48,164 bases of DNA, from NCBI RefSeq assembly GCF_001722485.1, contig NZ_LWGL01000008.1:1-48164 (forward strand), in the 5' to 3' direction. How positions within the stretch are numbered: the stretch's first letter is position 1; every line of letters begins with the position of its first letter. The translations under genes were made by a program, and so were the position numbers. The stretch is from Cellulosimicrobium cellulans (GTDB taxonomy: Bacteria; Actinomycetota; Actinomycetes; Actinomycetales; Cellulomonadaceae). Positions 41,648 to 48,164 of the stretch are shown here, piece by piece. The notes under the pieces are model-generated. The model made no database searches and was not told the DNA's origin. It saw only the letters and a program-made list of their open reading frames with translations.

Positions 41648-43267
41648 GTGAAGCTGGAGCTGCGCGGGATCACGAAGGTGTTCGGGTCCCTGGTCGCCAA
41701 CGACCACATCGACCTGGTGATCGAGCCGGGCGAGATCCACGCCCTGCTGGGGGAGAACGGCGCCGGCAAGAGCACGCTCATGAACGTGCTGTACGGCCTG
41801 TACGACCCCGACGACGGCGAGATCCTCGTCGACGACCGCCCCGTGCAGTTCGCCGGTCCGGGCGACGCCATGGCGGCCGGCATCGGCATGGTGCACCAGC
41901 ACTTCATGCTCGTCCCCGTGTTCACGGTGGCCGAGAACGTCGCGCTCGGCCACGAGCCGGTGCGCGGCGGCGGCCTCATCGACGCCCGGCGCGCGCGGGG
42001 GCTCGTGCAGGACATCTCCGACCGCTTCGGGTTCGAGGTCGACCCGGACGCGTTGGTCGAGGACATCCCCGTCGGCGTCCAGCAGCGTGTCGAGATCATC
42101 AAGGCGCTCTCGCGCGACGCCCGCGTCCTCATCCTCGACGAGCCCACCGCCGTGCTCACCCCGCAGGAGACGGACGAGCTCATCGCGATCATGCGCCAGC
42201 TCAAGGAGGCGGGGACGTCCATCGTCTTCATCACCCACAAGCTGCGCGAGGTCCGCGCGATCGCCGACCGCATCACCGTGATCCGCCGCGGCAAGGTCGT
42301 CGGCACCGCGGAGCCGACCGCGAGCGAGACCGAGCTCGCGTCGCTCATGGTCGGCCGGTCGGTCGAGCTCGGCGTCGCGAAGGAGCCCGCGCGGCCGGGG
42401 GACGCGACGTTCCAGGTCCGCGACCTCACCGTCCTCGACGACACGGGCGCCGCGGTCGTGGACGACGTCGACCTCGACGTCGCGCGCGGCGAGATCCTCG
42501 TCGTCGCGGGCGTGCAGGGCAACGGCCAGACCGAGCTCACCGAGACGATCGTCGGGCTCCGCCGGCCCGTCGCGGGCTCGATCACGCTGGACGGCAAGGA
42601 GCTCGTGGGCCGCGGCGTCTCCGACGTGCTCGATGCGGGCGTCGGCTACGTCCCGGAGGACCGCAGCACCGACGGCATCATCGGCACGTTCTCCGTCGAG
42701 GAGAACCTCGTGCTCGACCTCGTCTCGTCCGCCCCGTACTCGCGCGGCGGCGCGCTCAGCCGCAGCGTGATCCGCAGCAACGCCGAGCAGCGCGTCGTCG
42801 AGTTCGACGTGCGCACCCAGTCCGTCGAGACCCCGGCCGGCACGCTGTCCGGCGGCAACCAGCAGAAGGTGGTCCTCGCGCGCGAGATGTCCCGGCCGCT
42901 GCGCCTGCTCATCGCCTCCCAGCCCACGCGCGGTCTCGACGTCGGCTCGATCGAGTTCGTCCACCAGCGCATCGTGTCCGAGCGCGACAAGGGCACGCCC
43001 GTGATCATCGTCTCGACCGAGCTCGACGAGGTCGTCGCGCTCGCCGACCGGATCGCGGTCATGTACCGCGGGCGCGTCGTCGGGGTCGTCCCCGGCGACA
43101 CCGACCGCGACGTCCTCGGCCTCATGATGGCCGGCGTCCCGCTCGACGAGGCGGTCGTCCAGGCCGCCCGGCACCACACGACCCTCGGCGAGGCGGGCGG
43201 CGCGCCGTCGGGCGCCCCCGCCCCGGACACGACCGCCGCCACGTCCCGTGAGGAGGAGACCCCGTGA
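41648..43267 (+). CDS. Nucleoside ABC transporter ATP-binding protein (two NBDs)
   Basis: 539 residues with two fused nucleotide-binding domains, as in YufO/NupO. NBD1: Walker A GENGAGKS (35-42), VHQHFMLVPVFTV, a signature as VGVQQRVEI, Walker B VLILDEPTAVLTPQE, ITHKL switch. NBD2 has a degenerate Walker A (AGVQGNGQTEL), signature LSGGNQQK at 400-407 and LLIASQPTRGLD as Walker B in place of an acidic residue, so only site 1 is fully canonical, as is usual in this family. GTG 41648 follows GAAGAGG. The stop overlaps the permease start (GTGA). Confidence 0.93.
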   Translation: MKLELRGITKVFGSLVANDHIDLVIEPGEIHALLGENGAGKSTLMNVLYGLYDPDDGEILVDDRPVQFAGPGDAMAAGIGMVHQHFMLVPVFTVAENVALGHEPVRGGGLIDARRARGLVQDISDRFGFEVDPDALVEDIPVGVQQRVEIIKALSRDARVLILDEPTAVLTPQETDELIAIMRQLKEAGTSIVFITHKLREVRAIADRITVIRRGKVVGTAEPTASETELASLMVGRSVELGVAKEPARPGDATFQVRDLTVLDDTGAAVVDDVDLDVARGEILVVAGVQGNGQTELTETIVGLRRPVAGSITLDGKELVGRGVSDVLDAGVGYVPEDRSTDGIIGTFSVEENLVLDLVSSAPYSRGGALSRSVIRSNAEQRVVEFDVRTQSVETPAGTLSGGNQQKVVLAREMSRPLRLLIASQPTRGLDVGSIEFVHQRIVSERDKGTPVIIVSTELDEVVALADRIAVMYRGRVVGVVPGDTDRDVLGLMMAGVPLDEAVVQAARHHTTLGEAGGAPSGAPAPDTTAATSREEETP

Positions 43268-44583
43268 GCCAGCAGCCCATGGCGGACGACGAGGGGACGC
43301 CCACCGTCCCGCCGACGGCCGCACCGCCGAGCGACGTCCCGAAGGCCGAGCGGCCGGCAGGGCAGAGCATCCTGCGGGAGATGCTCGAGAGCAGCTGGCT
43401 CGTCTCCCTGCTCGCGATCGTCGCCGCGCTCGTCATCGGCGGCGTCCTCATCGCCGCCGCCGACCCGGAGGTCCAGGAGGCCGCGACCTACTTCTTCGCC
43501 CGGCCCACCGACACGCTCCAGGCGATCTGGGACGCCGTCTTCGGCGCGTACATCGCGCTGTTCCAGGGGTCCGTCGTCAACGTCGCGGCGCCCGACCTCG
43601 AGCGCGCGCTGCGGCCGCTCACCGAGACCATGACGGTCTCGGTGCCGCTCATCCTCGCGGGCCTCGGCCTGGGCATCGGGTTCCGGGCGGGCCTGTTCAA
43701 CATCGGCGCGCAGGGGCAGATCATCCTGGGCGGCATCTTCGCCGGCTTCATCGGGTTCACGTTCGACCTGCCGCCGGGGCTGCACCTGGTGCTGGCGGTG
43801 CTGGGCGCGGCGCTCGGCGGCGCGATCTGGGCGAGCATCGCCGGCGTCCTCAAGGCCCGCACCGGCGCCCACGAGGTGATCGTCACGATCATGCTCAACA
43901 ACATCGCCGTCTACCTCGTGGCCTACCTGCTCACGACCCCGGCGTTCCAGCGCGAGGGCAGCTCCAACCCCATCAGCCCGCCCATCCCGGGCAGCGCGAC
44001 GTTCCCGCTCCTGCTGGGCGAGGGCTTCCGCCTCCACCTCGGGTTCGTCCTGGCCCTGCTCGCCGCCGTCGGCGTGTGGTGGCTCATGGAGCGCTCGACG
44101 CTCGGCTTCCGCTTCCGCGCCGTCGGCGAGAACCCGCACGCCGCTCGCACGGCCGGCATGTCCGTGGCCTGGGCCACCGTGTGGGTCATGGCCCTCGCGG
44201 GCGGTCTCGCCGGTCTCGCGGGCTCGGCCCAGGTGCTCGGCACGGAGAAGGTCCTCACGGCCGGCGTCGCGGCGAGCTTCGGCTTCGACGCGATCACGGT
44301 CGCGCTGCTGGGCCGCTCGCGCCCGCTCGGCACCGTGCTCGCGGGCCTCCTCTTCGGCGCGCTGCGCGCCGGCGGGTTCGCGATGCAGGCCCGCACCGGC
44401 ACGCCGATCGACATCGTCCTCGTCGTGCAGTCCCTCATCGTGCTCTTCATCGCGGCCCCGCCGCTCGTGCGGGCGATCTTCCGCCTCCCGACGCCGGGCG
44501 GTCCCACGCGGGCCGAGCGCCAGGCGGCGCGGCGCCGCGCGACGCGCACGACCACCCCGACGACCCAGGAGGCCGGCGCATGA
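43264..44583 (+). CDS. Nucleoside ABC transporter permease (YufP-like)
   Basis: 439 residues of the BPD_transp_2/LivH-like permease class. A polar, Pro-rich N-terminus (about 1-40) and about ten membrane segments follow, with the signature AGLFNIGAQGQIILGGIFAGFIG and the coupling loop RAVGENPHAARTAGMSV near residues 285-301. GTG 43264 overlaps the ATPase stop by four bases and its own stop overlaps the next permease (ATGA), so all subunits are translated together. Confidence 0.93.
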   Translation: MSQQPMADDEGTPTVPPTAAPPSDVPKAERPAGQSILREMLESSWLVSLLAIVAALVIGGVLIAAADPEVQEAATYFFARPTDTLQAIWDAVFGAYIALFQGSVVNVAAPDLERALRPLTETMTVSVPLILAGLGLGIGFRAGLFNIGAQGQIILGGIFAGFIGFTFDLPPGLHLVLAVLGAALGGAIWASIAGVLKARTGAHEVIVTIMLNNIAVYLVAYLLTTPAFQREGSSNPISPPIPGSATFPLLLGEGFRLHLGFVLALLAAVGVWWLMERSTLGFRFRAVGENPHAARTAGMSVAWATVWVMALAGGLAGLAGSAQVLGTEKVLTAGVAASFGFDAITVALLGRSRPLGTVLAGLLFGALRAGGFAMQARTGTPIDIVLVVQSLIVLFIAAPPLVRAIFRLPTPGGPTRAERQAARRRATRTTTPTTQEAGA

Positions 44584-45875
44584 CCGCCGTGACGACGCCC
44601 CCGGCACCCGCCCCCTCGAGGAGCGCCGCGAGCAAGCCGCTCACGCCGATCAGCTGGCGCGCCCCCGTCACGTACGCGGTGGTCGGCCTGCTGTCGCTCC
44701 TGCTGTTCGTGATCCTGCCGGACGGCGGCACCACCACGACCTTCCGGCTCTCGACCGCGGGCGACTTCTTCCAGATCCAGCCTGTCACGGTGAGCTCCAC
44801 CGGCGCCGCCCTGTTCCTCACGATCCTGGCGCTCATGCTCGCGGGCCTGTCGTTCTGGGCGGCCGTCGACCGGCGCAAGGTCGGGATGTGGCTGCCCGTC
44901 GTGTTCGGCGTGCTCGTCGTCCTCGCCTTCCTGTGCTGGGCCGGTGCCGGCAAGTCGGCCATCCCGCTGACCGGGCTCCTGCAGGGGTCGCTGTTCCTCG
45001 CCGTGCCGCTCGTCTTCGGCGCGCTGTCCGGCGTCCTGTGCGAGCGCGTGGGCATCGTCAACATCGCGATCGAGGGCCAGCTCCTCGCCGGCGCGTTCCT
45101 CGCGGCCGTCGTCGCGTCCGTGACGTCGAGCGCGTACGCGGGGCTCGTCGCGGCGCCGATCGCGGGCGCGCTCGTCGGCGTGCTGCTCGTGATCTTCTCG
45201 GTCCGCTACTGGGTCAACCAGATCATCGTCGGCGTCGTGCTCAACGTGCTCGTCGTCGGCGTGACGAGCTACCTGTACTCCACCGTCCTCACCGAGGACT
45301 CCGCGACGTGGAACGCGCGCACCCCGCTGCCCGTCATCGAGATCCCGGTGCTGTCGCAGATCCCCGTGGTCGGACCGGTCCTGTTCCGCCAGACGCTGCT
45401 CGTCTACCTCATGTACGCGGCCGTCGTGGTGCTCCAGATCTTCCTGTTCCGCAGCCGGTGGGGCCTGCGCCTGCGCGCGGTGGGCGAGCACCCCAAGGCC
45501 GCGGACACCGTCGGCATCAAGGTCAACGCGACGCGCGTGAAGAACACGATCCTCGGCGGCGCGGTCGCCGGCCTCGGCGGCGCGTTCTTCACGGTCGCGG
45601 CCGGGCTCGCCTTCGGCAAGGAGATGACCGGCGGCAAGGGGTTCATCGCGCTCGCCGCGATGATCCTCGGCCGGTGGAACCCCGTCGGCGCGCTCGCCGC
45701 GGCGCTGCTCTTCGGCTTCGCCGACAACTTGCAGACGGTCCTCGGCATCGTCGGGACGCCGATCCCGAGCCAGATCATGCTCATGACGCCGTACGTCGTG
45801 ACGATCTTCGCCGTCGCCGGCCTGGTGGGACGCGTCCGGGCGCCCGCCGCCGAGGGCATCCCGTACATCAAGTGA
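44580..45875 (+). CDS. Nucleoside ABC transporter permease (YufQ-like)
   Basis: 431-residue second permease of the same family. The signature ERVGIVNIAIEGQLLAGAFLAAVVAS and the cytoplasmic coupling loop RAVGEHPKAADTVGIKV are typical; about ten membrane segments. It has an N-terminal stretch with two extra membrane segments (about 30-47 and 75-95) before the core, longer than many YufQ proteins (about 320 residues). ATG 44580 within an ATGA overlap. It is followed 7 bases later by cdd. Confidence 0.92.
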   Translation: MTAVTTPPAPAPSRSAASKPLTPISWRAPVTYAVVGLLSLLLFVILPDGGTTTTFRLSTAGDFFQIQPVTVSSTGAALFLTILALMLAGLSFWAAVDRRKVGMWLPVVFGVLVVLAFLCWAGAGKSAIPLTGLLQGSLFLAVPLVFGALSGVLCERVGIVNIAIEGQLLAGAFLAAVVASVTSSAYAGLVAAPIAGALVGVLLVIFSVRYWVNQIIVGVVLNVLVVGVTSYLYSTVLTEDSATWNARTPLPVIEIPVLSQIPVVGPVLFRQTLLVYLMYAAVVVLQIFLFRSRWGLRLRAVGEHPKAADTVGIKVNATRVKNTILGGAVAGLGGAFFTVAAGLAFGKEMTGGKGFIALAAMILGRWNPVGALAAALLFGFADNLQTVLGIVGTPIPSQIMLMTPYVVTIFAVAGLVGRVRAPAAEGIPYIK

Positions 45876-45882
45876 GGTGGGC

Positions 45883-46344
45883 ATGACGAACGGGTCCGAG
45901 GGCGCGACGCGCGCGGTGGGCGACCGCGACGGCGCCGGGCAGGACGCCACCGCCGTCGACTGGGAGGCGCTGCGCGGCGCGGCGCGCGAGATCATGACGC
46001 GCGCGTACGCGCCGTACTCCGGCTTCCCGGTGGGCGCGGCGGCGCTCGTCGACGACGGCCGCGTGGTCGTCGGGTGCAACGTCGAGAACGCCGCCTACGG
46101 CGTCACGCTGTGCGCCGAGTGCTCGCTCGTCAGCGCGCTCGTCGGCTCCGGCGGGGGCCGGCTCGTGGCGTTCGCGTGCGTGGACAAGCACGGGGCGACG
46201 CTCATGCCGTGCGGGCGCTGCCGCCAGCTGCTGTGGGAGCACGGCGGCCCCGACCTGCTGGTCGACACCGTCCGTGGTATCACGACGATGAGGAACGTGC
46301 TGCCCGACGCGTTCGGGCCCGACGATCTGGAGGAGCGGTCGTGA
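45883..46344 (+). CDS. cdd: Cytidine deaminase
   Basis: 153-residue zinc enzyme deaminating cytidine and deoxycytidine to uridine forms. Zinc ligands C77, C110 and C113 with catalytic E79 (CAE and PCGRC), substrate motif NVENAAYGVTLCAE. The homotetrameric short form. The first about 25 residues are an unconserved acidic/Gly-rich tail. ATG 45883 is preferred over the in-frame GTG 45877 because GAGGTGG sits just upstream of the ATG. Its position in the transport operon implies that imported cytidine is deaminated at once. Stop overlaps deoA (GTGA). Confidence 0.95.
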   Translation: MTNGSEGATRAVGDRDGAGQDATAVDWEALRGAAREIMTRAYAPYSGFPVGAAALVDDGRVVVGCNVENAAYGVTLCAECSLVSALVGSGGGRLVAFACVDKHGATLMPCGRCRQLLWEHGGPDLLVDTVRGITTMRNVLPDAFGPDDLEERS

Positions 46345-47714
46345 CGACCCAGGACAACGAGGGCGCGGCGCCGCAGGGCGGTCCCGAGGGGGCGCAGGGG
46401 CCGGAGGGGGCGGCGCCCGCGGCGGAGCCGTTCGACGCGGTCGACGTCATCCGGACCAAGCGCGACGGCGGGCTGCTCGACGGCGCGCAGATCGACTGGG
46501 TCGTCGACGCCTACACGCGCGGAGTCGTCGCCGAGGAGCAGATGGCCGCGCTCGCGATGGCGATCTTCCTCAACGGCATGGACCGCACGGAGATCGGCCG
46601 CTGGACGCAGGCGATGATCGCGTCCGGCGAGCGGCTCGACTTCACGTCGCTGTCGCGACCCACGGTCGACAAGCACTCGACCGGCGGCGTGGGGGACAAG
46701 ATCACGCTCCCGCTCGCGCCGCTCGTCGCGTCGTTCGGCGTCGCGGTCCCGCAGCTGTCCGGGCGCGGCCTCGGCCACACGGGCGGCACGCTCGACAAGC
46801 TCGAGTCGATCCGGGGCTGGCGCGCGGCGCTGACCAACGCGCAGATGATGGACGCGCTCGAGCACGTCGGGGCGGTCATCTGCCAGGCGGGGTCGGGTCT
46901 CGCGCCCGCCGACCGCCTGCTGTACGCGTTGCGCGACGTGACGGGGACGGTCGAGTCGATCCCGCTCATCGCGTCCTCGATCATGAGCAAGAAGATCGCC
47001 GAGGGCACGGGCGCGCTCGTCCTCGACGTCAAGGTCGGGTCGGGCGCGTTCATGAAGGACCTCGGCGCGGCGCGCGAGCTCGCACGCACGATGGTGGACC
47101 TCGGGACGGACGCGGGCGTGCGCACGGTCGCGCTGCTCACCGACATGTCGACCCCGCTCGGCCTCACTGCGGGCAACGCCCTCGAGGTGCGCGAGTCGGT
47201 CGAGGTCATGCACGGCGAGGGGCCGCAGGACGTCGTCGACCTCACGGTCGCCCTCGCCGTCGAGATGCTCGCCGCCGCCGGCCGCCCGCAGGACCCCGAC
47301 GACGTCCACCACGCCCTCGTCGGCGGCCGCGCCCTCGACAAGTGGCGGCAGATGATCGCCGAGCAGGGCGGCGACTCGCGCGCCCCGCTGCCGACTGCGC
47401 GGGAGAAGGAGCACGTCGTGGCGGACCACGACGGCGTCCTGTCGCGGCTCGACGCCTACGCGGTCGGCGTCGCGGCCTGGCGCCTCGGTGCCGGGCGCGC
47501 GCGCAAGGAGGACGCGGTGCAGGCCGGTGCCGGCGTCGAGCTGTTCGCCAAGCCGGGCGACGCGGTGCGCAAGGGCCAGCACCTCATGACGCTGCACACC
47601 GACACGCCCGAGCGCTTCGGCCGCGCGGTCGAGGCGCTCGAGGGCGCGTGGGAGATCGCGCCGCCGGGGACCGCGGTGGAGCGCACGCCGGTCGTGCTGG
47701 ACCGCGTCGGCTGA
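46341..47714 (+). CDS. deoA: Thymidine phosphorylase (pyrimidine-nucleoside phosphorylase)
   Basis: 457-residue enzyme splitting thymidine or deoxyuridine with phosphate to base and deoxyribose-1-phosphate. KHSTGGVGDK at 111-120 binds phosphate; the family signature SGRGLGHTGGTLDKLE runs from 140; helical domain, alpha/beta domain with VGSGAFMKD and a C-terminal barrel-like domain (about 365-450). A low-complexity Gly/Pro/Glu tail of about 30 residues precedes the fold. GTG 46341 has GGAGGAGCGG upstream and overlaps cdd. It completes a route from imported cytidine to the free base. A uridine-active Pdp rather than strict DeoA is possible. Confidence 0.94.
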   Translation: MTTQDNEGAAPQGGPEGAQGPEGAAPAAEPFDAVDVIRTKRDGGLLDGAQIDWVVDAYTRGVVAEEQMAALAMAIFLNGMDRTEIGRWTQAMIASGERLDFTSLSRPTVDKHSTGGVGDKITLPLAPLVASFGVAVPQLSGRGLGHTGGTLDKLESIRGWRAALTNAQMMDALEHVGAVICQAGSGLAPADRLLYALRDVTGTVESIPLIASSIMSKKIAEGTGALVLDVKVGSGAFMKDLGAARELARTMVDLGTDAGVRTVALLTDMSTPLGLTAGNALEVRESVEVMHGEGPQDVVDLTVALAVEMLAAAGRPQDPDDVHHALVGGRALDKWRQMIAEQGGDSRAPLPTAREKEHVVADHDGVLSRLDAYAVGVAAWRLGAGRARKEDAVQAGAGVELFAKPGDAVRKGQHLMTLHTDTPERFGRAVEALEGAWEIAPPGTAVERTPVVLDRVG

Positions 47715-47715
47715 C

Positions 47716-48129
47716 GTGGCGGAAGAGCACGCGGAGCCGGGGGACCACCGGCGCCCCCGGTCCGTGTATGGCGTCGGGACCGAACCCGACGCGCGGTTCA
47801 GCCTCGCCAACGAGCGCACCGCGCTCGCGTGGGTGCGCACCGGTGTGGGCCTCGTCGCGGGCGGCGTGGCGCTGACGTCGTTCTCGACGTTCGCGGACCT
47901 GCCCGGCCTGGTGGACCTCGTCGCCGCCGTCGCGTGCCTCGTGGGCGCAGCCTGCGCGGTGTACGCGCTCGTCACGTGGCGCCGCAACGAGCGCGCGCTG
48001 CGCCGGCGCGAGCCGCTGCCCGCACCGGGCGGGCTGCCGGTGCTCGTCGTCGGCGTCGTCCTGCTCGCGGTGCTCATCGCGGCCTACGCGGCGGCGGCGG
48101 GCCTGGGCGAGGCCGCGTCGCTGCCATGA
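47716..48129 (+). CDS. DUF202/YidH family membrane protein
   Basis: 137 residues with three transmembrane helices (about 43-58, 66-88, 107-130). The diagnostic start RFSLANERTALAWVRTGVGLVAGGVAL belongs to the DUF202 (YidH) family, whose function is unknown. GTG 47716 lies one base after the deoA stop, so the gene is transcribed with the nucleoside operon, though its link to it is unclear. Its stop overlaps the next start (ATGA). Confidence 0.9.
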   Translation: MAEEHAEPGDHRRPRSVYGVGTEPDARFSLANERTALAWVRTGVGLVAGGVALTSFSTFADLPGLVDLVAAVACLVGAACAVYALVTWRRNERALRRREPLPAPGGLPVLVVGVVLLAVLIAAYAAAAGLGEAASLP

Positions 48130-48164
48130 CGTCGGCGGAGCGCCCGCCCGGGCCGCCGGAGCGC
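48126..48164 (+). CDS. Start of a further gene, cut by the window end (perhaps a second DUF202)
   Basis: ATG 48126 overlaps the DUF202 stop in an ATGA arrangement and 13 codons are open to the window end (MTSAERPPGPPER). DUF202 genes often occur as tandem pairs, so a second DUF202 protein is plausible. Too little is present to say more. Confidence 0.5.
   Translation, partial: MTSAERPPGPPER

Overview
This is a very GC-rich stretch (by eye well over 70% G+C, GTG starts common, strong third-position G/C bias) of ordinary bacterial chromosome. Gene content and order (rpsO-pnp-M16 protease-dapB, sdhCDAB, a BMP-type nucleoside transporter joined to cdd and deoA, ilvBNC with leader attenuation, a DUF3516 helicase) point to an actinobacterium of the Micrococcales, probably near Cellulomonadaceae or Promicromonosporaceae; the genus is inference. 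I see no rRNA, tRNA, CRISPR array, prophage or insertion sequence.

Layout. 1-5908 (+): tail of a membrane protein, rpsO, pnp, an M16 zinc protease, dapB and a small membrane/TPR protein. 5913-8832: a GNAT acetyltransferase on the minus strand, a decayed interval with the 3' remnants of an azlD-like gene and an epimerase-like gene, then a GH13 oligo-1,6-glucosidase. 8953-10934: a two-gene ABC exporter. 11026-20741: a branched-chain amino acid block (ilvB leader and attenuator, ilvB, ilvN, ilvC, leuB, ilvE, then a second leader/attenuator and cimA), interrupted by an ASCH-domain gene and a DUF6069 membrane protein. 20783-26542: a lipoate ligase-like protein, a GH15 hydrolase coupled to a glucose dehydrogenase-type enzyme, YggS, YccF and a YbaK-type deacylase. 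26640-33895: a DUF3516 helicase, an HtrA-like protease, TatB, TrpS, a 2'-5' RNA ligase-like protein and a YihY/BrkB protein. 33986-37508 (-): succinate dehydrogenase sdhCDAB. 37731-40126 (+): manC coupled to an M20D amidohydrolase. 40351-47714 (+): nucleoside uptake and salvage (BMP lipoprotein, ATPase, two permeases, cytidine deaminase, thymidine phosphorylase), followed by DUF202 proteins.

How the genes work together. IlvB/N, IlvC, LeuB, IlvE and CimA supply most of valine, leucine and isoleucine synthesis, with CimA making 2-oxobutyrate from pyruvate via citramalate. Both the ilvB and the cimA units begin with a tiny Leu/Ile/Val-coding peptide followed by an intrinsic terminator, so both are probably controlled by ribosome-mediated attenuation. 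The GH15-dehydrogenase pair would release glucose from a glucan or trehalose and oxidise it. The BMP operon imports nucleosides and begins their breakdown.

The regulatory layer is the most interesting part: many genes carry a TAnnnT -10 hexamer 6-8 bases before the start codon (leaderless transcripts), two of which reuse the upstream gene's TAG stop codon; there are two amino-acid attenuators, a perfect 27-bp inverted repeat behind ilvC, repeated operator-like words before the nucleoside and GH13 genes, and several convergent gene pairs with almost no spacer. I found no clearly new multi-gene system.
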